From Alteromonas lipotrueiana (GTDB lineage: Bacteria; Pseudomonadota; Gammaproteobacteria; Enterobacterales; Alteromonadaceae), in the NCBI RefSeq assembly GCF_019249245.1, contig NZ_JAESDK010000021.1, forward strand, positions 1 to 64,000: a stretch of 64,000 nucleotides of DNA. Reading direction: 5' to 3'. Below the pieces are notes generated by a model. The model saw only the letters and a program-made list of their open reading frames with translations. It did not search any database and was not told the origin of the DNA. Shown here one piece after another: positions 7,944-15,012 of the stretch (the stretch's first letter is position 1; each line of letters begins with the position of its first letter). The translations under genes were made by a program, and so were the position numbers.

Positions 7944-8219
7944 TTGAAAGTAAAACCATCGAAAAAGCTCTATCTGAAAATGTTAAGAAGTCTTTTGATC
8001 ATTGGCGTTTTATTCGGTTTTACTGCGTATGTCTGGTCAGCTTCAGTCTATGAATGTATTTCTTTCTTTTCTCGGGACTTTTGCGGCTCTATTGGACAGG
8101 CAGAACTAATTTACCCACTTTTTGCTTTAGATGTGTTCTTAGCTTTTTATTTACTATCCCCATTTTTTACCTATTTCAGCTATCGGGAAATAATCAGAAA
8201 TAGGAATAAAATCAAATAA
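7944..8219 (+). CDS. cassette-borne small membrane protein, unknown
   Basis: A 91-residue protein with two predicted membrane spans (about residues 15-32, LLIIGVLFGFTAYVWSA, and 55-80, LIYPLFALDVFLAFYLLSPFF) joined by a loop with three Cys-containing aromatic turns (YECISFF, DFCGSIG), and a basic C-terminal tail (REIIRNRNKIK). No family recognised. The TTG at 7944 follows an AGGA site by 4 bases and lies 23 bases after the recombination point; the next start is ATG at 7980. It could belong to either start. As the only gene between two attC-like sites it is a typical cassette orphan. Confidence 0.6.
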   Translation: MKVKPSKKLYLKMLRSLLIIGVLFGFTAYVWSASVYECISFFSRDFCGSIGQAELIYPLFALDVFLAFYLLSPFFTYFSYREIIRNRNKIK

Positions 8220-8248
8220 TGTTGCTAGGTAGTATTGAGTTTACGGGT

Positions 8249-8344
8249 ACTAACAACCCAATAAACTCGTTCACTTCGTTCGCTGGGACACGTACACGCG
8301 GGGCGGCTTCGCCATTATGCCCTGCACGCCTGCGCCCGTTATTG
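8249..8344 (+). repeat. attC-like site 3 (degenerate)
   Basis: ACTAAC at 8249-8254 opens and CCGTTATTG at 8336-8344 closes a 96-base stretch with an inner hairpin (CGGGGC with GCCCTG around GGCGGCTTCGCC) and the AACTCGTTCACTTCGTTCG text seen in many attC sites. The outer arms pair poorly compared with the other attC sites, so it is decayed or was altered by the adjacent IS insertion. The putative core GTT is at 8338-8340, 14 bases before the inferred IS end. Confidence 0.5.
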
Positions 8345-8364
8345 AAAAGTTGGTATGACTCCCT

Positions 8365-8667
8365 TTGTCAAGCTTGAACGAGTGCTTCCCTGACACTCTT
8401 TCAGCCCATAATTAGCTTTGTTTCTTACTCATAATAAATGAGCTAACGCACCAGATGAGGCAGTAATGTCGTCGGTTGGTATGCTGGTATTCGTAGATTA
8501 CTTATTCATTGAATAAGCAGAGCTGACCTTACATGTTCCGCCGTAGCACCTTCTCATCAGTCTATGCTCGTGGATCAATCATGGTTAGGTGACTGCCATC
8601 ATAACTTTTTCGTAGGTTGTGCCACATTCCGCGGCCTGATCCGAATGCGTTAGCTCAAACTCGTTTA
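8365..8667 (-). ncRNA. 3' non-coding end of the IS, candidate bridge RNA region
   Basis: About 300 bases after the transposase stop carry no ORF. In the IS1111 group the bridge RNA that pairs with target and donor is encoded in this end. Here TGAGCTAACGC (8439-8449) and GCGTTAGCTCA (8647-8657) form a perfect 11-base inverted repeat that could close a structured RNA of about 220 bases; a third copy of TGAGCTAAC lies at 9877-9885 at the other end of the element. The RNA assignment follows from family knowledge and position; the loops were not resolved. Confidence 0.35.
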
Positions 8668-9822
8668 TCATGCAGGTACTCTGCTCAATCTTAATTTTGG
8701 ATTGACCGGCGTAAGCACGACTTCTCTCGCGATAGCCCATATGTAGGCGGCCATCTCTCTGGCTATTGCGGTGATAATGAGGTTGTAATGTTTACCTTTC
8801 TTGCTCATTCGCTGGTAGCGTTTGCACAGGCGAAGCTGTGCTTTCCACGCAATATCGACAATGTCTTTGGGTAGCCCTTCTTGCCGGATTTGAATATTAG
8901 TCGACACATTCGCGGGATATCGATAGCTGTGCGCCCCCTCAATTAACAAGCGCCTAGTTCTGCCGTTGCCAGACTTCGTAATAGCCCCCAAATGACGTTT
9001 TCCGCCTGAGAAATGCTCGCTTGGTACCAAACCTAAATAAGCCATGAGCTTTCTAGGATGGTCGAAGCGGTGTAAATCTCCAAGCTCAGCAACAACTCCA
9101 ACCGCCACTAGCAGCCTCACACCACGCATGGCTTGAATCGCTTTAACGACAGGATAATACCGCCACTGGTGTACATGATGTGTCAGTTCGTTATCTAACC
9201 TTTCCAATCGTCGTATGCGCTCTTCTATCGTTTGTAAGTACTCTTGCAGCACAATGTGCTGCGAGGGATGAGGTAATATCAGCTCGGTCAGCCACCGCAG
9301 ATGTTTCTTCGACCAATTAGCAGTGCCCTCATATCGAATATTATTTCTCAGTAGCAGAGCTTTGAGTTGGTATTTGGCTTCTTTTAAATCCTTCATGGCA
9401 AGCTCGCGAGCGCGGGATAAATCTCGTACTGCCCCATCTTCTGGCTCCGGCACATAAATAGGCGTGAGATCTTCCGACTTTAGCAGCTTCACTAATTAAA
9501 GTGCATCACGGCGGTCAGTCTTAATTCGTTCACCAGGCTATTTGGGTATAAGGGAAGGCACGACGACATAACAACAATGCCCTAAACTTGTTATCAGCCG
9601 ATAAATCCAGTAGCCACAAGGCCCTGCTTCGTAAACCACACGAATCGTTGCCTCAGGGTATTTCGATTCAAACTGACGAATGAGCTTTTTAACGCTGACT
9701 TTTGAAGAAAGAATACGACCATAGTGCACAGCACTTGCCCCGCGCTGCTCTTCACAATAGGCAACTTCGTGAAACTCTTTATGCGTATCCAATCCGATAA
9801 AAATCATGCTATGTTTGTTCAT
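8668..9822 (-). pseudogene. IS110/IS1111 transposase with two in-frame stops
   Basis: Read as one frame, the product would be about 384 residues: MNKHSMIFIGLDTHKEFHEVA opens the DEDD RuvC-like catalytic domain, and the second part (PVVKAIQAMRGVRLLVAVGV, LMAYLGLVPSEHFSGGKR, KSGNGRTRRLLIEGAHSY) is the Transposase_20 domain with its conserved Ser-Gly-Asn region. A TAG at 9538-9540 and a TAA at 9496-9498 interrupt the frame; the 15 codons from 9537 to 9493 encode PGERIKTDRRDAL and contain the conserved TDRRDA motif, so no frameshift is involved. Start ATG 9822 has a GGAGG site. The element is inactive in cis unless stops are suppressed. Confidence 0.88.
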
Positions 9823-9909
9823 GCTAGCCTCCAAATTGATTTAGTATTGAACAAACTAATTATGGCACTGGCTTTTTGAGCTAACCCAGGAAAATGCGGA
9901 GGCTAGCAT
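9821..9909 (-). promoter_or_regulatory. inverted repeat masking the transposase RBS and start
   Basis: ATGCTAGCCTCC at 9821-9832 covers, on the minus strand, the GGAGG ribosome site and start codon of the transposase. Its exact reverse complement GGAGGCTAGCAT lies at 9898-9909, upstream in the same transcript. A message begun outside the element would fold the two 12-base arms together and hide the start, as in other IS elements that block impinging transcription; a message begun inside the 65-base loop would escape. Confidence 0.55.
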
Positions 9910-9929
9910 TTCTCAGGGAGTCATTGTGT

Positions 9930-10331
9930 CTATGTTTCGGTTAATACCGATTGAAGTTTCAAATGTTTGGTAAAGGGTATAAAGTCTTTATCAGCAAATA
10001 GCAGTGGGATACTTTTATTTATGCAAAATGTTGCAATTATTACGTCAGCGGTTTTTCTTATAGTTATGCCACGCTTTCTTAAAACACGGTAATTTTCAGC
10101 TGCATTTATCGCTATTTCTGGTGAAAGCATACTAAACTGAGGTAATACTTGTAGGTGTTCTTTAGCTGTTTCATAGTCTTTATCAGAACGAAACCCTTGA
10201 AGTATCTCCAATAAGATTAAATCACCAATGACCACACTATCATTACTCAAAACTGTATCTAATAAATTAGTTTCTTGTGTTTCAATACCTTTAAAGTAAT
10301 CAATCCAAACACTAGTATCTATCAATATCAT
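9930..10331 (-). CDS. vapC: VapC-type PIN-domain ribonuclease toxin
   Basis: A 133-residue PIN-domain toxin. The expected acidic residues are all visible: Asp5 in MILIDTSVWIDYF, Glu in LILLEILQGF, Asp in KTADVIIATFC, and Asp in PLLFADKDFIPF; they bind the metal ions used to cut RNA. Length matches the family and there is no break. The start ATG overlaps the vapB stop (ATGA), so the two are translationally coupled. The stop codon lies at the inferred edge of the IS, which may have inserted exactly at the 3' end of the gene without harming it. The pair faces opposite to the attC orientation. Confidence 0.92.
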   Translation of the reverse strand: MILIDTSVWIDYFKGIETQETNLLDTVLSNDSVVIGDLILLEILQGFRSDKDYETAKEHLQVLPQFSMLSPEIAINAAENYRVLRKRGITIRKTADVIIATFCINKSIPLLFADKDFIPFTKHLKLQSVLTET

Positions 10332-10522
10332 TCACTGGTTCTCATATCATCAAGGTCGCCTTCCCAATCTAACCTTCCTCTAAGAGAGCGAATCTTAGCT
10401 TGTTTTCTGAGTCTGATTAATGCTTTTAAGCCTTCTTCTACAGCTTCTTTTTTGGTTTGTAGACCAGTCGCACTGAGCGCTTCTGCCATTAATTTATCGT
10501 CGATGACAATATTAGTTCTCAT
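10328..10522 (-). CDS. vapB: VapB-type antitoxin
   Basis: A 64-residue antitoxin: MRTNIVIDDKLMAEALSATG is a ribbon-helix-helix DNA-binding domain of the type II VapB group (VapB5-like), followed by KKEAVEEGLKALIRLRKQ and an acidic C-terminal tail (DWEGDLDDMR) that should occupy the VapC active site. ATG at 10522 is preceded by AGGTG at 5 bases; an upstream in-frame start at 10588 would run into attC site 4. Overlaps vapC by 4 bases. Self-repression is expected through the inverted repeat just upstream. Confidence 0.9.
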   Translation of the reverse strand: MRTNIVIDDKLMAEALSATGLQTKKEAVEEGLKALIRLRKQAKIRSLRGRLDWEGDLDDMRTSE

Positions 10523-10532
10523 GTTGCACCTA

Positions 10533-10560
10533 TGTGTAGAGAGTGGTAATTTTATACACA
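10533..10560 (-). promoter_or_regulatory. candidate VapB operator
   Basis: TGTGTA (10533-10538) and TACACA (10555-10560) are inverted repeats whose outer ends are 28 bases apart, 11 bases upstream of the vapB start. Ribbon-helix-helix antitoxins usually bind such spaced inverted repeats over their own promoter. The assignment is positional. Confidence 0.4.
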
Positions 10561-10581
10561 TTATGACTCCGTTGAAAAAAC

Positions 10582-10648
10582 ATAACAATAGATTGAAGAC
10601 GGATAAAAATTATAGAGCAAATTTTTACTGCTTAATCAGGCGTTATAC
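10582..10648 (+). repeat. attC recombination site 4
   Basis: A compact 67-base site: ATAAC at 10582-10586 pairs with GTTAT at 10642-10646; GATTGAAG pairs with the complement of CTTAATC, and ATAAAAAT with ATTTTTAC, with bulged bases between. The right end (TTAATCAGGCGTTATAC) is close to the ends of Vibrio-type attC repeats. It closes the last recognisable cassette, which holds vapBC on the opposite strand and the IS element. Confidence 0.8.
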
Positions 10649-10656
10649 ACAATTGG

Positions 10657-10764
10657 TCAGAATAACTTTTTAACGTCGCGGTAAAAGTTTTCATTAGAAC
10701 CAAGAGCTACAGTAATAGCAGGACAGTCACCTTTTACATCATCCCTGCATACTTTTAAAAGGGA
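10657..10764 (-). pseudogene. possible C-terminal fragment of an unknown gene
   Basis: Directly right of attC 4 the minus strand reads LKVCRDDVKGDCPAITVALG then SNENFYRDVKKLF and stops at 10657-10659. There is no start codon before an upstream stop, but the composition (Gly-Asp-Cys-Pro, aromatic and charged residues) looks protein-like. It may be the tail of a gene cut by the array or by decay. No family recognised; chance cannot be excluded. Confidence 0.3.
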
Positions 10765-10785
10765 CCCTTAACCACTAAATTAAAC

Positions 10786-10814
10786 CCATTCCGGCTAAAA
10801 GAACGCCGGAATGG
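10786..10814. terminator. perfect 10-bp stem-loop
   Basis: CCATTCCGGC and GCCGGAATGG enclose a 9-base loop. It lies about 115 bases past the stop of the histidine kinase gene (minus strand). No T run follows on either strand; it could be a weak terminator or a repeat unit marking the edge of the inserted segment. Confidence 0.4.
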
Positions 10815-10929
10815 CGAGGTAGGTACAAGGTGTGATGAGACCGATACAGGGTAAGGCCAGTCTGGCTCTGCCTAAATTTTTTATTTGGCTTTGGCGCTTT
10901 ACTAGCTTCTAGCATCTAGTCATTAGTAT

Positions 10930-13900
10930 CTATTTGCTGTTTTCAAACTGTACGGAGTCGATTCCATTCAGGATTTGCTGCAATTGACTGAAGCCAGCGG
11001 GCTTAGCCAGGTGATGATCAAACCCAGCGGCCTTTGACTTCTGGCGATCGCGGGACTGGTCATAGCCTGTCAGCGCGATGTAGGTCGAACAATCAGCAGT
11101 CATCTTAAGTTGTCGCGCGAGTTCATATCCCGTCATGTCGGGTAAACCAATGTCCAGGATGAACGCGTCCCAACGTGGTTCGGCCCGCACTATGGCCAGC
11201 GCGCCAGCGCCATCGACAGCGATTTCGGCCTCATGGCCCTGTGCATCCAGCAGAATAGCGAGCAACTCCGCCGCATCCCGGTTGTCGTCGACAACCAGTA
11301 TTTTCAACGATGTACTCGCACCCGTGGCGACAGATGGCGCTTGTACCAGCGCCTCATCAGTTGCCGCCAATGGCAACGTCATCGTGAATGTGCTGCCCAG
11401 ATTAAGGCCAGGGCTTGTGGCGGTAATAGTACCTCCATGCTGCTCCACGATACTGTGGACCAGAGCCAAGCCGATTCCCAGGCCTCCCTGGGAGCGATCC
11501 GGAGTGCGCTTACCCTGCGCAAACAGCTCGAATACCGTTGGCAATAGTGCGTCGTCCATACCTATGCCGCTGTCAGTGACACACAGTTGCACCTTTTCAT
11601 TTTGGACTTGCATCGACATTTGCAGCCGACCGTTAACTGGCGTGTACTTCGCAGCGTTGTTAAGCAGGTTCGCCACCACCTGAACCAGCCTGTGGCGGTC
11701 ACCGATAACCACCGCCGTATCAGGGAATTGTGTGGTGAGGGCATGCCCGCGCGCAGCGATCAAGGGCTGGGCCTGTTCCACTGCTGCGTCCATTACCGAG
11801 CGAATGTCCACTGGTTCACGCGCAAAGTCCACCAGGCCCCGCGTCACCCGCGAAACGTCCAGAAGGTCGTCCACTAGCTCGGTCATATGCGCCACCTGGC
11901 GCGTGATGACTCCCCCAATCTCCCGCACCTGCGCTTCATTATCCACAGGTGCCATCTCCAGCAAGCTAGCCGCTGTCCCAATCGGGGCCAGAGGGTTGCG
12001 CAGCTCGTGTGCGAGCATGGCAAGGAATTCGTCCTTGCGGCGATCCGCCTGCTCTAAGCTCTCGACCATTCGCCGGCGCTCTGTGATATCGAGTACCGTC
12101 CCGATCATTGACAAGGGTCTGGCATCCGGCATGTCGTTTTCGAACAATATCTGCCCGCGCGCCATTGTCCACACCACCTGACCATCGGCGTGGGTCCATC
12201 GGAACTCCTCGGTATAGCTGCCACCGGAACCGGGTTGAAGTGCATGATTGAGAGCGGCGTCTATCCGCGGCCAGTCCTCGGGATGGACGCGCTGGGACAA
12301 GACGTCCAGCGTCACCACCGCATCATCCGTTGCAGCACCGACTATCTGCCTGCATCGTGGGTCCATGCGGACGTCGCCGGCCTGTACGTTCCAGACCCAG
12401 GTTCCGAATTGGGCCACGTCCATGGCCAGTGCAAAGCGCTGTTCAGATACACGTAATGCGTTCTCCATGCATTTACGGTCCGTAATATCGACGGACGAGC
12501 CGATCAAACCCAAAATGTTCCCGTCTTTATCACGCCACGGTGCCTTGGTCGACAACCAGAAGGCAGGGGTCCCATCCGATAGCATAACCTCTTCCTCGAC
12601 TTGCTCGCTAACGCCGGAATCCATAATGCGGCGGTCGTTCGCCATAATGGCGGCGCTCTGGACGCTGTCTGCGAGTACGTCTTCATCGGTACGCCCCAGG
12701 AACGCCTCGGGGGGCAGGCCCAGCAGTTCCGCGACTCCGCGGTTGGCAACCACGAATCGGCCAGCACGGTCCTTGGCATAAACCACCCCGGGCACCGCAT
12801 CAGTAAACATACGCAGCAGCGTGCCGGCCTGGTCGCGTTCGGCTTCCATGCGTCGTCGGTCCTCGATGTCTAACAATACGCCCGGGAAGCGGATCGCCTT
12901 ACCGTCGGCGTCAAGTTCTACCCGACCGTTGGCTTCGACCCAGCGCAGGGTACCATCCCTGTGCCAGACCCTATATTCGCACCTGTATGCACCACCGCGC
13001 CCCATCACCTCCTCGAGCGCCGCCGAGACTCGGTCGCGATCATCGGCGTAAATGGATTCCAGGGGGACTTCCAGTGGGAGGCCCGACTTACACAGCGTCT
13101 CGTCGAGTCCAAAGCTGGCGGCGAAACGGGCGTCTGCAATAAAACGATTGTCTGGTATCGTCCAAACCCAGGTCCCAACGATGGCCCCCGCGTCCAGCGC
13201 CAGTTGTACGCGTTCGGCTGCGTCCGCTGCATCTGCAGCCATTTTCTTATGCTCAGTGATATCGCGTATGAACACGGCCAGTCCCGCGTCGACCATATAG
13301 GCGCGCGCTTCAAACCAGCACAATCCTTGTTCAGCTGATACGTGTGAATAATCGCGCCGCTCTGGTGTACCGCTGGCCCTGACGCGTTGGCACATTGAGT
13401 AGACTGAAGCCTGACCGTCTTCCGAAAAAAGGGCCCCGAACTCCTCTCCGACTATGTCGCCCTGCGTCTTAATCAGATGCGAAGCGGCATCATTGGCTTC
13501 CAGTACGCGCAAGTCGGCTCCCAGTAACAGGAATGCTTCATCCATGTTGTTGAGCACACCGCGATGCCGGGCCTCGCTTTCGGCCAACCGCTTCTCGGTC
13601 AGCACCTGGGCGGTGATCTCGGTGCACGCGCAGAACAATCCCTCGACTTCCAAACCTTCGCCTCGCACCGGAGAATAGAAGAAGGAAAAATGAGTCTGTT
13701 CCGGATAGCCGTGCCGGTGCATTATCAGCGGGATGTCCTGCATCTGCACCGGTTCGCCTCTCAAAGCAGCAGATACTATCGGCTGGAGTTGCTCCCGGAT
13801 CTCGTACCAGACACCTAAGAAATCGCGGCCAAGCGCATCTGGATGTTTGTTTCCCAGGATTTCGGCGTAGTAGTCATTATAGATAAGAGTGCGCGTGGGA

Positions 13901-14073
13901 CCCCACGCTACAAACATCGGTTGGTTTGACGCCAACATGATTCCCACCAATGTTTTCAATGATGACGGCCAAGCCGTCGGTGCACCCAGGGGCGTTTGTT
14001 CCCAGGCAAAGGCCCGCAACCGCGCACCCATTGCACCGCCGCCAGCCAAAAAATGTGGTGTTTCTTTTGTCAC
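10930..14073 (-). CDS. multi-PAS hybrid sensor histidine kinase
   Basis: A 1047-residue soluble hybrid kinase. The N-terminus (FLAGGGAMGARLRAFAW, then WPSSLKTLVGIML) opens a PAS sensor (to about 160). Four more PAS/PAC units follow, near 165-280, 285-410, 415-545 and 550-675, each ending in an I-x-D-I/T-E/D-R/H-K/R junction. HisKA has DEFLAMLAHELRNPLAPI with phospho-acceptor His689; HATPase_c has NLLNNAAKYT, DSGIGM and GGLGIGLALV (about 795-905); a C-terminal receiver has VVDDN and phospho-acceptor Asp974. No membrane span, so it senses a cytoplasmic or gaseous cue. GTG start with AGGA 6 bases upstream. The gene is clearly more GC-rich than its neighbours and lies in the accessory segment, indicating transfer; no output partner is adjacent. 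Confidence 0.93.
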   Translation of the reverse strand: MTKETPHFLAGGGAMGARLRAFAWEQTPLGAPTAWPSSLKTLVGIMLASNQPMFVAWGPTRTLIYNDYYAEILGNKHPDALGRDFLGVWYEIREQLQPIVSAALRGEPVQMQDIPLIMHRHGYPEQTHFSFFYSPVRGEGLEVEGLFCACTEITAQVLTEKRLAESEARHRGVLNNMDEAFLLLGADLRVLEANDAASHLIKTQGDIVGEEFGALFSEDGQASVYSMCQRVRASGTPERRDYSHVSAEQGLCWFEARAYMVDAGLAVFIRDITEHKKMAADAADAAERVQLALDAGAIVGTWVWTIPDNRFIADARFAASFGLDETLCKSGLPLEVPLESIYADDRDRVSAALEEVMGRGGAYRCEYRVWHRDGTLRWVEANGRVELDADGKAIRFPGVLLDIEDRRRMEAERDQAGTLLRMFTDAVPGVVYAKDRAGRFVVANRGVAELLGLPPEAFLGRTDEDVLADSVQSAAIMANDRRIMDSGVSEQVEEEVMLSDGTPAFWLSTKAPWRDKDGNILGLIGSSVDITDRKCMENALRVSEQRFALAMDVAQFGTWVWNVQAGDVRMDPRCRQIVGAATDDAVVTLDVLSQRVHPEDWPRIDAALNHALQPGSGGSYTEEFRWTHADGQVVWTMARGQILFENDMPDARPLSMIGTVLDITERRRMVESLEQADRRKDEFLAMLAHELRNPLAPIGTAASLLEMAPVDNEAQVREIGGVITRQVAHMTELVDDLLDVSRVTRGLVDFAREPVDIRSVMDAAVEQAQPLIAARGHALTTQFPDTAVVIGDRHRLVQVVANLLNNAAKYTPVNGRLQMSMQVQNEKVQLCVTDSGIGMDDALLPTVFELFAQGKRTPDRSQGGLGIGLALVHSIVEQHGGTITATSPGLNLGSTFTMTLPLAATDEALVQAPSVATGASTSLKILVVDDNRDAAELLAILLDAQGHEAEIAVDGAGALAIVRAEPRWDAFILDIGLPDMTGYELARQLKMTADCSTYIALTGYDQSRDRQKSKAAGFDHHLAKPAGFSQLQQILNGIDSVQFENSK

Positions 14074-14174
14074 TTGGTCCTACCTATAACGCCAATGAGA
14101 ACGACTGACGCGCAATTGCGAGCCAGTCCAGTGAGCGCAGCGAACGTGTTTACTACACTTTATAGGCGAATGAG

Positions 14175-14595
14175 TCATCGTCCAACAACTGCACATTTCT
14201 CCGAGAGATAATTATTGAAGAAATCTCTTGTCACTATGCAGTGCTCGGTTTCTTCACGTGTGATTTCAAATATACCAAATTCTCTAAATTTTAAAATCTT
14301 AGCATTTGGAAATGCAAGAAGAACTGGCGAATGCGTCGCAGTTATAAAGTGCGACTCATCATTAACACGCTAATGAACTTCAGCAAGAGCAGCCAGTTGA
14401 GGTATTGGTGATAGCACAGTCTCTGGCGCATCTTGTATGAATAAGCTCTTTCCCACGCAATTTATCTAAGCGCACTGACATAAATGATTCACCTTGCATG
14501 AAGTGATTTATTACCAGATCGTGCTAAATAACCAAGCTTATCTATGTATGATGCAACCTAAAAAAACGGTCTGCTCGCAAAAAATATAGAAGGCT
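14175..14595 (-). pseudogene. decayed AAA/ABC-type ATPase gene remnant
   Basis: No intact ORF exists, but reading frames on the minus strand recovers a familiar order: VASYIDKLGYLARSGNKSLH (about 14560-14502), then QGESFMSVRLDKLRGKE in another frame (the signature-like G-E-S-F), then LFIQDAPETVLSPIPQLAAL (Walker B region, DEPE changed to DAPE), SHFITATHSPVLLAFPNAKI (H-loop ATHSP) and EETEHCIVTRDFFNNY. At least one frameshift and two stop codons (TAG within LAEVH-RVND; TAG before VASYID) kill it. The pattern matches stand-alone predicted ATPases of the COG3910 kind. The N-terminal Walker A part is absent, so this is a truncated, dead fragment. Confidence 0.7.
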
Positions 14596-14793
14596 AAATA
14601 ATATCTGAGTGAGTGTTTGATAGATTCAAACCGCTCAAACATCTATTTAAACGGAAATTTAAATGTCTGCTTTAGTTTGTTATTTGAAACTTCCCTGTGC
14701 TTTTACCTATATCCGCTGCTGGCACATATGGAAGGGTCAGACTCAATTACACTCTGAATTGAAAACATCAGAGGCAATAGTGCCTAACCCAAA

Positions 14794-15012
14794 TCATTTC
14801 ACCTCTTCACCGTCGAGATCGCGTGCTAAATCATCAAGTTCAGAAGCCGTGGTATCGAACTGGTTATCTGCGTATTCGTAGGCTACTTTTACGTGATGAT
14901 CAGAACGCCCAAATTTCACTGTTAGATTTTGAGCGCTAAGATGCTTTGCCGTATTTAGAAAACGATAAGCCTTTTGTTCGGTTTCAAACTCATATTCAAT
15001 CTGCACGTTCAT
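14794..15012 (-). CDS. conserved small protein, unknown function, 72 aa
   Basis: An acidic 72-residue soluble protein (MNVQIEYEFETEQKAYRFLN, TVKFGRSDHHVKVAYEY, FDTTASELDDLARDLDGEE). The spacing of strands and helix suggests a small alpha/beta fold, but I cannot name the family. Its ATG overlaps the end of the DUF349 gene by 17 bases, so it is translated from the same message and is a real fourth member of that operon. Confidence 0.65.
   Translation of the reverse strand: MNVQIEYEFETEQKAYRFLNTAKHLSAQNLTVKFGRSDHHVKVAYEYADNQFDTTASELDDLARDLDGEEVK

Larger units (their letters stand above)
8352..9931 (-). mobile_element. IS1111-group (IS110 family) insertion sequence, inactive
   Basis: A degraded IS110-family element transcribed leftward. 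ATGACTCCCT (8355-8364) and AGGGAGTCAT (9915-9924) are a perfect 10-base inverted repeat flanking the transposase and about 300 bases of non-coding DNA after it. Subterminal inverted repeats and a long 3' non-coding end are marks of the IS1111 group, as opposed to the IS110 group. Ends are inferred by analogy with the few-base offset known in that group, so they are good to perhaps 5-10 bases. The left end is 14 bases from the core of attC site 3 and the right end abuts the vapC stop codon. An IS1111 subgroup is known to target attC sites. Confidence 0.7.
6570..10648 (+). mobile_element. integron gene-cassette array without integrase (CALIN-like)
   Basis: Four units end in imperfectly palindromic sites of attC type, each opening with a YAAC-like box and closing with GTTAG or GTTAT: 7124-7222, 7830-7926, 8249-8344 (degenerate) and 10582-10648. 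The contents are typical of sedentary marine chromosomal arrays: a lipoprotein, a YefM-YoeB pair, a tiny membrane protein and a VapBC pair. All sites face the same way. In two cassettes the gene starts 18-23 bases after the recombination point. No tyrosine-recombinase integrase gene exists in the window, so this is either a cluster of attC sites lacking an integrase or the far end of an array whose integrase was lost. Folding quality was judged by eye. Confidence 0.75.

Noticed and set aside
9493..9540. Programmed frameshift in the IS transposase
   Set aside because: Both parts are in the same frame; the breaks are two stop codons, so no frameshift is needed.
10275..10673. 132-codon plus-strand ORF over vapB
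   Set aside because: It is antisense to vapBC and runs across attC 4; a shadow frame.
11135..13818. Several long plus-strand ORFs inside the histidine kinase gene
   Set aside because: They arise from the high GC content of the kinase gene; none has domain features and the kinase frame is unbroken.
14725..14760. GGGTCAGACTCAATT-type motif that resembles ends of some transposon remnants
   Set aside because: Only a short imperfect inverted repeat (TCAGA/TCTGA) is present and no second end was found.
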